Source: Omphiscola glabra | Lineage: Eukaryota > Mollusca > Gastropoda > Lymnaeidae | Assembly (NCBI GenBank): GCA_964017045.1 | Contig: OZ024798.1 | Coordinates: forward strand, 24,517,347-24,581,346 | Length of the DNA stretch: 64,000 nucleotides | Direction of reading: 5' to 3' | Shown here: piece after piece, positions 46,195 to 57,265 of the stretch | Numbering within the stretch: the stretch's first letter is position 1 | How the letters are laid out: the number at the start of each line of letters is the position of its first letter | The notes under the pieces: model-generated | Told to the model about the DNA's origin: nothing | Seen by the model: the letters and a program-made list of their open reading frames with translations, nothing else | Database searches by the model: none | Made by a program: the position numbers and the translations under genes

Positions 46195-46970
46195 CTCATT
46201 CAGTGGCTCTCTTGCCTTAATGCCCATATGTGCTCATTAAGAGGCTCTCTTGCCTCACTGTCCGTATGTGCACATTAAGTGGCTCTCTTGCGTTACTGTC
46301 CGAATGGGCACATTAAGTGTCTCTCTTGCCTTACTGTCCGTATGTGTACATTAAGTGGCTCTCTTGCCTTACTGTCCGTATGTGCACATTAAGTGGCTCT
46401 CTTGCCTTACTGTCCGTATTTGCACATTAAGTGGCTCTCTCGCTTCCCTGTCCATATGTGCTCATCAAGAGGCTCTCTCGCTTCCCTGTCCATATGTGCT
46501 CATTAAGAGGCTCTCTCGCTTCCCTGTCCATATGTGCTCATTAAGAGGCTCTCTCGCTTCCCTGTCCATATGTGTACATTAAGTGGCTCTCTGGCCTTAC
46601 TGTCCGTATTTACACATTAAGTGGCTCTCTCGCTTCCCTGTCCATATGTGCACATTAAGTGGCTTTCTTGCCTTACTGCCCGTATGTGTACATTAAGTGG
46701 CTCTCTTGCCTTACTGTCCGTATTTGCACATTAAGTGGATCTCTCGCTTCCCTGTCCATAGGTGCTCATTAAGAGGCTCTCTCGCTTCCCTGTCCATATG
46801 TGCTCATTAAGAGGCTCTCTCGCTTTCCTGTCCATATGTGCTCATTAAGAGGCTCTCTCGCTTCCCTGTCCATATGTGTACATTAAGTGGCTCTCTGGCC
46901 TTACTGTCCGTATTTACACATTAAGTGGCTCTCTCGTTTCCCTGTCCATATGTGCACACTATGTGGCTTT
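46195..46970. repeat. 38-bp minisatellite, about 20 units with higher-order blocks
   Basis: Units of cattaagtggctctcttgcc plus ttactgtccgtatgtgca. Two flavours (ttgccttactgtccg and tcgcttccctgtcca) are grouped. The block 46355-46650 recurs almost unchanged at 46690-46960, i.e. a second-level duplication of seven to eight units. Confidence 0.93.
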
Positions 46971-46974
46971 TTTT

Positions 46975-47715
46975 AGACATTCAACAAAAGAAAACTTTCG
47001 TCACATCAACGAATAAAAATTGCAACTAATTTCCAGTATAAAATGTCCCGGACGGATCTTGAGCCAATGATATTGATGTTATTTAGGCAATGGTAGTGGT
47101 ATTATTTAGGCAATGATAAAGGTGTTATCAGCAAATGTAATCAAACATTAGCTCCACATTTTTCTTGCCATACATTCTATGGTGTACTAGCTTCACATTA
47201 TATAGAACCCTAGCCCCCATCTTTCCCGTTGTAAACATTCTCTTGAACCCAATTCCCATCCGCTCCACACATACAGTTTCCCAATTTCTTTGTCAAAACC
47301 CAACTTTTCCTTGTCACACGTTAAATAAAACACTTGTCAAACTCATTTTCTAGTTATATTTTGTATGACCATTAAGGCACACTTTCTTGTTCCTAATTCG
47401 CCAGAGACTCACATACACTTGTTCTGAGTATTCAGATTGAAGTAAAAACACTTGGATTTTACTATGCACTGTTTAGAAAATCTATTAAAGTACTGTGCCA
47501 AAACCACGCATAATACTCATATTTAACTTCCACCACATGTATGTAATTATCTACCAGATATAGTTCAGTGTGACCTTGTTTTTTTGTTTGTAATAATTGA
47601 TAGATTTATCACAAGAAAAAAAAGACCTATTGATAGATCCTGGAAAAATTGGTCTTGACCTATTTATCCCATAGCTATAATTTAAAAGGGTGAAGAGTAT
47701 TAACCTACATATATT
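46975..47715. other. intron sequence, nothing recognised
   Basis: No feature supported. Small plus ORF 47165-47353 lacks a domain. Confidence 0.4.
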
Positions 47716-47719
47716 TTGC

Positions 47720-48053
47720 TTGTGGTGCGACTGCTTCCATTTCCGGATAGCGCCCGATAACTACACTAAAAGATATTTTCTTTAAATAACGCAACTCCGT
47801 TTGTCGCATAATATTTTGTTTTCGGAAAATGAAATCATCTCATTTTAAATATTATGATGAAATAAAGATTCGGTTTAAAAGTGGCTGGGACATCAGAATA
47901 TTTAATATAGGTCATGGGGGGTGTGGGGGGTGGAGTTTAGCAAAAATTGGGATTCTTAAATGTGCGTGACTTGAGTTCATGTTTTGTCAAGTAACGTTAG
48001 TAGATCGGAAGTTCGCGTATTGCTGTCGCCAATGTTTGGCGAACTATAACTAG
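47720..48053 (+). mobile_element. Helitron-like element with 3' hairpin and CTAG end, copy 1
   Basis: Ends with the hairpin TCGCCAATGTTTGGCGA (48026-48042), seven bases and CTAG (48050-48053) followed by T. The body matches 50630-51029 in order: ctgcttccatttcc, gcccgataacta, taacgcaact, gcataatattttgttttcgg, aaatgaaatcatctc, ggctgggacatcagaatat. The 5' end is not defined. No coding. Confidence 0.7.
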
Positions 48054-48059
48054 TTTTTT

Positions 48060-49600
48060 TTTAAAAAATATTATTATTATTACTTTTATTATAATGAATG
48101 TCTCCGAACGACATTCAAGTTAAGTTAATTTAGGTGTATGTTTAAAAAGCCCTTATTCAAAACGGCTCACTTTCAAACATTTGGTAAAGGAAGGGTTTAG
48201 GTGCACACTTGTTTGGTTCATGCAATTTAAATAAAGCTTTACTCTACGTGATTAACAAATTGCACATTAGAATGATCATGTAGTTCAGGGGCGTGCATAA
48301 AGGGTGCTTTTGGGGCATATGGGAGTTTACAGTCATGGGTGCTCTTTTAATAAGTCCTATTACCAAGCTTATTATTTCAAAAGTTAAATTTGTGATTTAG
48401 CCCCAAATAATTATTAAATAAATCTACGTCTATGAATGTGTGGGTGCATTTTATGAGGATATCAATGTATAAAGGGCAACATTTTAGATCCATAGTAGAT
48501 TTCATTTTTTAAATTAATTAACATATTTATACGTGGTACATTCGGTAAAAGGTGCTTAAATACCAAACACAATAAGTTTGCCTAAATAATTTTTGCTGAC
48601 GTCAGATATTGTGGTCTTAAAGGTGTCCTTTTTTATGTTTCTTATGTTCCTACAGGTCTCTATGATATTTCTCAAATGTTTCGAAACTAGGTCGCACAAT
48701 AATATTTCAAATGTTCATGCATCCAACAATATGGTAAAATATATATCTACTATATAAATGAGAAAATATGTATGTGTGTACCGCATCCTTTTCTAAAGGA
48801 ATAAAGGGATCTTATTAACGAGTGATACATAGTTGGTTCACTTCATTATCAGAAGAAAAAAAAAGTTGACTTGGTCTGAATTAAAAATTTAAAAAAAAAT
48901 ATCCCGTTCAATGTTTGGGTTCTTAAAATTTCTTTATTTTTTAATATGAGGTATACAAATAGAATTACAATTAATGGACATTTCTAGAGAAAGCAAAATA
49001 TATTTAACATCGGGAGGGCTTTGAACTCATAATATTCAGCACCGGTGGGACAAGAGACACAATCAGTGTAATTTTCTGATATATGCAATATCTCTAAAAA
49101 CAAATATTTTTTTTTTTTAATAAAAAATTAATTATTCGATTTTAATGGGACAACTTTCAAATTTTTACTTAACCATCTTAGTGATAACTTAAACGCCACC
49201 TTTTAGCATGGGTTGTCAAGGTGGCCCATATTTTAACTTTAATGGACAACATCTAGAGTTTTATATGTTTTAGATGTTTTAGTGTTGAAATAAGGATGAC
49301 ATAAAAGAGCTTTTTTTTTTTTTTTGCAAGTTATTCTTTAATCTATTTTTATGCTTCTTGAGGCCTTTACCTTATTCTAGAGTGTTCGATTTTTTTCAAA
49401 AGTAAAAGCTTTTAAAATGACTTTTTCATCGTATCCTTTTGTATAAGTTTATACGGATACGATTTTACTCGTATTATTAAATTAGATTACACATATTTTT
49501 TAAGTTTGTAGAAAGTTCCAAATGAGTGTAGTAGGTTCTATAATTTATTTTCCTCATACAGCCAAAGCTTTAATTATAATAAAATAAGACTTACGTTACA
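48060..49600. other. intron sequence, nothing recognised
   Basis: AT-rich, with aggggcgtgcataaaggg at 48287 that resembles the left end of GGGGCGT-type MITEs. No exon is supported. Confidence 0.35.
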
Positions 49601-49615
49601 ACGCAAACCTGTAAT

Positions 49616-49830
49616 CAGGGCCGGCTCTAGACATTTTTAGCGTCGGTAAAAATACGTAATTGTCGCCCTCTGGAAAAAAATCGGAAGAGTTCAGAATTAA
49701 TTTTTTTTCTTTTTTTTGGACTTAAACAAATTTTTATTCAAATCAATACAAAAAAGGCCGAACTTTGGCAGTTTGGGGCCTTGGCGCCTGTGTGATGATC
49801 ACGCATCGTACCCTCCTTGAGCCGGCCCTG
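49616..49830. mobile_element. hAT-like MITE, 215 bp (CAGGGCCGGCTC ends)
   Basis: The left end CAGGGCCGGCTC and its perfect inverted copy GAGCCGGCCCTG at the right. The 8-bp flanks (cctgtaat, tttctgat) do not match well, so the target duplication has decayed. Non-autonomous, no ORF. Confidence 0.75.
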
Positions 49831-50599
49831 TTTCTGATAAAATTGTTGCACTTTGCCAAACTTGGTAAATATATATTTAGTAATGCCCTTTAAAATATCC
49901 GTGGATTTGAAATTAATAATATTCACATATCTTTTGTCCATGCTTGGGGGTCCAAACTTTATTTTAAATAGAACGCTTAATCTCTGGGTTTTATTGGGAC
50001 AATATTTTAAAAGTAAAATATGTTCGTTGCGCAAATTAAAATACTCACTGCTGCAAAGAATTAAATATATTTTTGTTTTCATGACGATCCCCCCAATAGT
50101 GGAAAATTTAAAGTTAAAATCTTTGCATTTTCCTGCTGATTGTAATGGGATCAGCTTGAAACATTAACGTGTATATTTTTCAGACAGATTTTTATAGTGC
50201 CCACATCTTAGGGATAACTAAAATGACCCCATTAGGATTGGGGATCCCATTGTGTTGTGATTGATAAACAACCATAGAATTGACATCCAAGAATACCTCT
50301 TTTTAATAAGACAGCATTAAACAGACAGATTTTTTCTATACATCATAGTTCGTGGCTCTCTTCAGCTTGAATATCAAATGAAGCGCGATTGGCACAATAT
50401 TCAATGTATTCAAGTTATTAGCCAATAAATCTAGCTTTAAGAATAAAAATAAATTTAAAAAAAACAACATATGTTCGAGTGAAGTGTTTTTTACAGTATT
50501 GATATGTATGTTCATGACGCTTTAGAGTTTTCGCCCCGAATACAAACCCGACCAAAGCCAGGTATATTGGTTTTTGTAAAATAAAATCGATCTCTTATA

Positions 50600-51029
50600 T
50601 ATATTACGCTTCTGGTATGACTCGTGGATGGCGTCCTAATTTACTGCTTCCATTTCCTGCTCAATAATAGGTTCAATAGCGCGCAAAATATAATTCCCGA
50701 TAACTACGCTAAATGGTGTCGTTTTTTTTTTTACATAACGCAACTGCATTTGGCGCGTGATATTTTCTTTTCGAAAAATGAAATCGTCTCAATTTAAGTA
50801 TTGTGTAAAAAAAAATATTCGTTTTAAAAGTAGTTGGGACATCAGAATATTTAATATAGTTCATGGGCGTGAAATAAAAAAGTGTGCAATGACGTATCAC
50901 GGGTGTAGGGGTGTAGCAAATATTGGGATTCTTAAATGTGCGCGACTTGAGCAAATGTTTTGTCAAGTAACTCTGATAGATGGGAAATTCATGCATTGCT
51001 GCCGCCAATATTTGGCGGTTTATATCTAG
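50600..51029 (+). mobile_element. Helitron-like element with 3' hairpin and CTAG end, copy 2
   Basis: Ends CCGCCAATATTTGGCGG (51002-51018), then TTTATAT, CTAG (51026-51029) and T. The body is the same as copy 1 with small changes and a few extra bases. The hairpin stem has compensating differences between copies (TCGCC/GGCGA versus CCGCC/GGCGG). Confidence 0.75.
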
Positions 51030-51197
51030 TAATACTAATGTGTGTTCTTTTTTTTTTTCACTTCAAATTTTCGCTTGGATTTTGAAATATAAAAAAAACT
51101 ATGCATGGCATAGTTTTGTATTCCGTTTCGGTTTCATGAGTGCGATTAAGCTAAAGAAAACTTTAGAATTTTTTTTCAAAATTGGCTAACCTCTTAA

Positions 51198-54100
51198 CTC
51201 TCAAAGGACGAGAGATTGAAAAATCGGTCATATCTGGCGGGTGAAAAAAAAACAACTCTTAAAATATATTTTTAAAAAAATATATATTAAAAGGCGAAAA
51301 TAAGGATTTACCATTTTGGCATGTTAAATTTCTATTTGGCAATAAAGAAAAATCATTTATATTACTAGTTCTTGAAGAAATCTGGTAGCAACTTGTCCAT
51401 TCATGAATTTCCCTTTTCGCCGTTATTACACAATTTACACATGTTTTGACACAAGACCGGTGCACTGTTACATGTCTATGGTTACTACACACTAAAGCAT
51501 TGCTATGGAGTCTGATTCTGATTATAAGCTTGAAATGGACAATTATTCTTTCATAGAGGAATATTTTTGATGAAGATAGCACTTCAGATGTGACTGATAC
51601 AGAGAATACTGTAAATTATCATCATAATAATAGTATACAAGGTTTGTTTACGTTTTTCATTCATACTCAACTCACGCATACCGTGATACTTTCTTAGCAC
51701 TATTATTAGCCCTAGCAGTAGCTTTATTCAAGCTCCAGTAGTATAGGGTAAATTTTGAGAGATGTATCCGCGTTGATTCTGAGTTATGGAGCCCCGACGT
51801 CATTCGCGTGGATTCACTCCCCTTATTTTTTTTATTAGAGTTACATTTTCCTTAAATTACGATGGCATGTTTTTTAATTAAATTTTTTTTGGTTGATTAA
51901 ATATAATGATAAAATTTGATTGGTTGGCTGATTTAGTATTTTATGTCGTATGCCATTTCATAAGATTATTTTAGAGGATGACCACACGTGCTTCATTCAT
52001 TTTTATTCGTGTTTCATTAATTTTTGGATATTCTAACAGGGTTTTGGCCCTCTCCCTAACAGGGTTTTGACCCTCTCCCTAACAGGGTTTTGACCCTCGC
52101 CCTAAAAGGGTTTTGACCCTATTGGAACCAGCGTTTTGACACTCTCCTTAGCCTAACGTGGCGCTGGGTTTTGACCCTGAAAAGTAGGAAAATTAAAAAA
52201 AAAACAAAGAAAAGTGGCCAAAATTAATTATAAAATAAAGAAGTAATGAAAACCCAACTTACATTTTCATGGAATACACTTTTACACACTTTATTTCAGG
52301 TTCCAACGAAAAGAATATCCAAAAATTAATGAAATACAGCGTGGTCAGACTCTAAGATTATCTTAAAAAATGGCGGCACCTGGCGCACTTATTAACATAT
52401 TTAATAGGCCAAACAATGAAATTTTTAAAATTATAATTAATCAACCAATAAAAATTTGCCTCCGTCATATTAATGAAAATGTAACTGAAGTAACTCTATT
52501 TAAAAAAATATTTAAAAAATAAGGGGAGTGAATCCACGCAAATGACGTCACAGATACACAATTCAAAATCAGCCGTAGTATAGTAGTAATTCTTAAATAG
52601 ATTACATTAATTTTATAATTATTATTTGTTGTAATTGTAAATAATTTGTAGTTAATATTATTATGTTTCAGTTAGCAAAAATGTAAACAATGCCGTATAA
52701 CGTAACTGTAACTGTAACAATCAGCTGTTTTCTCTTTCCTATGAAAAGTTGAAGTAAAAGTAATTTAGGTAGATTGTTTTAGTTTTTGAAATCTTTTTGT
52801 TTATCTCGTCAATTTTTATTTTAGCTAAACCAATAAATATTTTGTTTTTATATTTTGACAGCATCTATGAAGGGCAGATGTCAATCATAGTCAATGCAAA
52901 ATGCAATGGGTTATGATGACAATGACTGTGGGACTCTAAATGGATTGCTGCACTGAGACCAGGGGTACAAAGCATATTGCTTCCTGATTTTACAACAAGA
53001 GAGGATATAAGGAGATTTCAAAAGCAAATAGACACTTCAAACTCTATTTTACTACAGTTTAGGTTGGTTATTGGTGAGAAGTGTGCGCAGGACAATGGAC
53101 CAAAGAAACTTTCTATTTTCAAAATTTGGTACCAGTATAACATCATTGAAGAGAAGTTTTATCTACTAAGGTGATTTATTACGAATGCAGGACTTATTCA
53201 AGATATTTATTTTACAAGAAATGTCCAGGAAATCCATTTATGATGGACAATGAGCCATACCATTATGACTAAGGACATATTCAAGGCTATATTGAGTTTC
53301 CTAAAGTTTCCGATACTGTAAATAAAGGAGTCATGCTGTGCAAAATTGGGAGACTCTTATGTATCTCAATGCAAAATACAAAAAAAACTGTATCAGCATC
53401 AAGAAAATGTAGCAATTAATAAACAATTTATGGAACATAAGACATCTCCGATGATGAACCCGTTATTGTAAAGATCAAAATCTTTACGCCGTGGGCCGCA
53501 GCCTGACAATAACAAAAAAAATTAACTGTATGTTACCAGAACAAGGGTAAAATGGTCAGAACATATGCCACAGGCTTTGTTTTTGATACATTTATATGTT
53601 TTATTTAATAAAGAAATTGTTTTCAAGAATTTTATATGCATGGTTTTGGCGAAGGATTAAATCATTTGATCGGTATCTCGGGGATGCATAAAAAATGTTT
53701 ATTTATGAAAATATGCTTTTTCTTCTTAACTTTTATTCTAAAATAATACTTACTAATAATGTTCTAAGGGATAATTCGATGCAGTATATGATTTCCTTTA
53801 AAAAAAAATTATTATTATTTTTTAAATATAATTTTGACTTTTTCGCGCAAAATTTCCTTGAAGGATATGTTGTCTACAAATAGTCATAACTTTTGTATTT
53901 GTGAGTCTATTCTTTTGAAATTTGAATATGTTTTGTAGTATTGAATACATTCTAATAAAATATCAATTTTATTGATATAATTGGAAACACTTTTTTTTTT
54001 CCTTCTTTGTAAAGCTTTGTTGTTATGTTTTTGTCAACTTAAAAAAATATTTTTTTTGCCCAAAAATAATAATAAATCCAAATTTAGAAAGAATATTTTG

Positions 54101-54256
54101 CACAAAAACTAGATATCAATTAAAGAGCATCCAATTACCTTTAATATGATATATAATACTTGTAGGTAGCTACAAAATTACAGCCATGAGATACATTCAA
54201 TAATAAGATGTAATCAAGGTCATTAAAAACCCGAAAAATCTACAGTCTTTTGAGAG
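51198..54256 (+). mobile_element. TTAA-flanked (piggyBac-like) transposon, decayed, with nested MITE
   Basis: TTAA lies on both sides (51194-51197 and 54257-54260). The left end reads CTCTCAAAGGAC and the right end on the other strand CTCTCAAAAGAC. On the plus strand, an acidic Ser/Asp start-like stretch (MESDSDYKLEMDNYSF, then frameshift, DEDSTSDVTDTENT at about 51505-51610) resembles N-termini of piggyBac-type transposases, and about 53259-53310 reads MTKDIFKAILSFLKF, which resembles the helix before the catalytic part. ORF 52977-53174 (FTTREDIRRFQKQID) is unassigned. Stops and the nested MITE at 51780-52575 destroy the frame. The family call rests on TTAA plus these weak similarities. Confidence 0.5.
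51780..52575. mobile_element. MITE with long inverted ends, nested, copy of the 27.1-27.9 kb family
   Basis: Inverted ends are clear: gacgtcattcgcgtggattc, then actccccttatttttt on the left (51796-51831) versus aaaaaataaggggagtgaat, then ccacgcaaatgacgtc on the right (52515-52549). Similarity continues outward (gttatggagcc). The internal ggttttgaccct and cacactttatttcagg words match 27.3-27.5 kb. No coding. Confidence 0.75.
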
Positions 54257-54489
54257 TTAACCACCACAGGCTACGGTAGTTCATAAATATTTCACTAAAA
54301 GTATCCGTTTGTCTTGCTATAAAACATCATAGATGTATAAAACAACTTCCACCGTTAATGTTATTCTTTGGAAACTCCCTCTTACATACTCCACCTTAAC
54401 CTCATAAAAAAATAATTAAAAAAAAAAATAAAACTGATGGAAGTAATATAATTGAACATTCATAAGTTGTAACATTACTTGTTCAAAAG

Positions 54490-54671
54490 GCACAGTGAGA
54501 ACTGAGGTGAGACGTGTGCCCGCTGGTCAAATGATCAACATCAACTGCAGTCTACGTGTGTGTGACGAGATGTTGAAAGGTGATGTGGTGGAGATACGTT
54601 TGGCAAAATGGAGAATGGCTAAACAAAATATATCAAGACTAGACACTCTGATGATGACATACCCATTACAG
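54490..54671 (+). CDS. first-half Ig-domain exon of the plus-strand Ig gene
   Basis: Acceptor (tcaaaag) and donor (CAG|GTAAAG) enclose 182 bp, phase 1 in and phase 0 out. The exon reads TVRTEVRRVPAGQMININCS, then LRVCDEMLKG, EIRLAKWRM and TMMTYPLQ at the splice; here the B-strand Cys is in NINCSL and a second Cys follows after four residues. The pattern mirrors the minus-strand exon 26490-26692. With 55278-55473 it makes one Ig domain of about 125 residues. An N-x-S site (QNISRL) is present. The 5' neighbour should be the signal exon at 44902-44971, whose phase fits. Confidence 0.8.
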
Positions 54672-54679
54672 GTAAAGTA

Positions 54680-55270
54680 CTTGCTGATTTCCAAGGGATA
54701 GAAAACACTTTTATTTCTAGATGGTATGATGAGGTGAGGGCGTGGAAAGAAAACAAAAACGGCAACACTTGGGACAAAGCGTAAGCCTCAACAACTCGGT
54801 GGAGCCACAATACGTCACATGGTGGGGCTACACTATGTCAGGGATATAGACTTCTTCTTCTGAACACTTCTAACAGATGGCCAACACATTATTTTTAAGG
54901 GTCTTTATACTCGCTGATGAAGTTTCCAGAAACCACTTGTCGTCACCGGGGTATTTTTATTTACTTCTTGTTTTACGAACCATGTAATAGACTGTCTGTA
55001 GTTTATTAGCTAAAGTATTGTTATACACAAAATGTCAAGTTAATGAAACACTGGATTATTGAATAGATCGATCTATAACAAATGATGGCTTTGTATTGAT
55101 GGGTGGATGTATAACTTGAGGATGGAGGGATGTGTTTTAATAGATGAGTGGATGGGTAGCTTGGTTGATAGAAAGATGTGAGAATGGTTAGATGGATTAT
55201 TGGTGAACAGAATGGAAGATTTACTGGCACTTTATAGTTTGAATAGATAATTTTATATCAAACTTATTTT
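54680..55270. other. intron of the plus-strand Ig gene, nothing recognised
   Basis: Intron of about 600 bp with a decayed GGATGGAT-type tract at 55085-55200. Confidence 0.5.
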
Positions 55271-55277
55271 CTATCAG

Positions 55278-55473
55278 GATAAAACAAAATTTGATATAGT
55301 CCCAGGAGTATCAGGTGCAAACAATATAAATGTAACGGAGGGCCAACAGGAACCGAGTCTAGAGATGAGCACACAAGACGTTGAAACAGGTGACGCGTAC
55401 CAGTGTGATATCCTCTTCTGGAAAGACGAAAATATGGAGAACATCAGTTGTATAACACAGCTGGAGGTCACTG
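55278..55473 (+). CDS. second-half Ig-domain exon of the plus-strand Ig gene
   Basis: Acceptor (tatcag) and donor (CTG|GTTAGT) enclose 196 bp, phase 0 in and phase 1 out. It reads DKTKFDIVPGVSGANNINVT, then EMSTQDVETGDAYQC (F-strand Ig Cys) and SCITQLEVTG (G-strand end). N-x-T (NINVT) and N-x-S (ENISC) sites suggest an extracellular domain. The homologous minus-strand exon at 14904-15102 has the same phases and the equivalent DAGVYGC. Together with the exon at 54490 this completes the Ig domain. Confidence 0.85.
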
Positions 55474-55479
55474 GTTAGT

Positions 55480-56285
55480 TCTTTTTTAATCACATCCTTA
55501 ACTATGCCGCTTTATGTCCCATAACAAGTCAACGTGACTTTAAACTAACTTTTTGTTAACGATCTACCTGTGTAAAGTTGGTTAGATTTTTTATAAGTTC
55601 CCATACACTGCGGAACCTTGTGGGTCACGTTGAGCAGAAAGTGAGTCTTCGATTGTTCTCTTAGAAGCTCACAATATTAATTGTGAATAAGATCGGTGCA
55701 TTCCCGATAAACAAAAACAACAAATTGCTGTGTGATCTGTCTCTGTCGTTAATTTTAATGTTTTATAGATTATAACTATCTAATCGGCGATTCAACTAAT
55801 ATAAATTGAATTTAAACATTATTAATTAGTATTTGTATCCTTAGATCAGATATTCATTCATCCACCCATCCCCCCTCCCTCAAACCAAAGAAAAAATATT
55901 AAACAATACTTGTTAAATATTTACCAAAATAATGTAAAACTGTTTTATTTCATATTATCTTAAAGAGATCTCTGTGCTTTTTTCTCCAAGTCACAAAGCA
56001 TTGTTGAGACACTAATTGTACCCAAAGGAAAGTAACTCGGCATTTGAAATCGTATCATACTCTCAAATAATTGATAAAGCAAATGACACATTAACTTCAT
56101 TTCTACTATGTCTCATTTTTTAAATTTAAAAATGCCTTTGCTTGGTGATTTTTTTGTACCAGTTGAAAGTTCATTGAATATTACTGGAATCTTGGTCTGT
56201 TGATTTTTAAAAAAATGCAACAGAAATAGTTAAAATACAAATATCGTTATCTACTTCGACCTGAAGTAATGTAATCTCCATATTT
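55480..56285. other. intron of the plus-strand Ig gene, nothing recognised
   Basis: AT-rich intron with no supported feature. Confidence 0.5.
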
Positions 56286-56287
56286 CT

Positions 56288-56575
56288 ATTCAGAAAATTA
56301 TTGCCAATAACGTTTTTTGTTGGCATCCGTCCGTCACAGGGTGACGATGGTATGGAATTCGCAGGACGAATCCACAAGGCCTGGGATTATTCTTTGAGTT
56401 TTCGAATTCGGAGTTTCCTTCTCTTAGATGAGTTGCCGTCTAAGGTTAGCGAGTCCCATCAACGCGTGGTGTTTTTGCCTGACTGGGCTTTGGCGGGGAT
56501 TGAACTCCAGACCAACAAGTTGAGATTTGCTCAGTTTAGACCACTCGGCCACCCAGCACCAAGAACTAACCTTTA
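56288..56575 (-). mobile_element. tRNA-derived SINE
   Basis: The minus strand starts GGTGCTGGGTGGCCGAGTGG (A-box-like TGGCCGAGTGG of a Leu/Ser-type tRNA) and continues to a B-box-like GGAGTTCAATCCCC, the RNA polymerase III internal promoter pair at normal spacing. A conserved body follows with ccacaaggcctgggatt on the plus strand and gggtgacgatggtatggaat. No clear A-tail is visible. It is a retroposon in the intron between the Ig exon and the transmembrane exon, not a functional tRNA. The plus ORF 56301-56576 is an artefact. Confidence 0.8.
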
Positions 56576-56728
56576 AAATATTACAGTTTTAAATAATAAA
56601 GTCCAAAATTTTATTCTTTTTACCACAAGTTTCTCACGTATGAAGATGTGATTAAATTACCAAGTAACCAAAACGCGATAAAGTTTCTCCAAGGAAATAA
56701 AGAAATGTTGTTTTTTTCCAATGTCCAG

Positions 56729-57094
56729 CTTCCTCTACCTTACCCGAATCTACAACTGGCGTGACTCGGGGTTTCTCTGCTCATGACCAAGGAGCTTCCC
56801 CTCAGGACCAAGGAGAGTCACCTCAGGAAAAAGGAGCGTCACCTCAGGACCAAGGAGCGTCACCTCAGGACCAAGGAGCGTCACCTCAGGACCAAGGAGC
56901 GTCACCTCTGATACCACCAACGGATGAACGTAATATGTCGGGGTCAGTGTCCTTGCCGATGGTCGGTGTCGGAATGATGGTCGTATCCATTCTTCTCCTC
57001 TCCACTACCTTGATCCTCATCATCCTCATCTACATCAGACTTTCGTCTGGAGACTTCCTTCAGCAGACGACCCAACTGCCACCTAAACCTGACA
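56729..57094 (+). CDS. stalk and transmembrane exon of the plus-strand Ig gene
   Basis: Acceptor (aatgtccag) and donor (GACA|GTAAGT) enclose 366 bp, phase 1 in and phase 1 out. It begins with a Ser/Thr-rich linker (SSTLPESTTGVTRGFS). Then come six 7-residue repeats of the form DQGASPQ (DNA unit 21 bp), likely an extended, O-glycosylatable stalk whose copy number may vary. Next is a short linker (LIPPTDERNMSG) and a membrane segment with LPMVGVGMMVVSILLLSTTL then ILIILIYI, and a start of a cytoplasmic tail (RLSSGDFLQQTTQLPPKP). So the gene encodes a single-pass type I surface protein with one Ig domain. The tail continues in later exons not recognised. Downstream the next intron holds the TTAA element at 57266. 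Confidence 0.85.
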
Positions 57095-57265
57095 GTAAGT
57101 GAAATAAAATGTTTTTTTTTGGTGAGATCCCCAAATGTACTGTGTAATCCTTTCAAGTCTTCTCAAGAGGATCTTTCATTATTCCACCGATCTTCCCGGC
57201 TGTGGTCAGGCACAGCATTGAGATCTCACGAACAGCCACAACAGGCTTCGTAACCTAAAATTTAA

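Noticed and set aside
51259..51582. Minus ORF with several Cys (CVKTCVNCVITAKRE) as a piggyBac-type zinc finger
   Set aside because: It lies on the strand opposite the acidic start-like stretch and at the wrong end of the element; the similarity is too weak.
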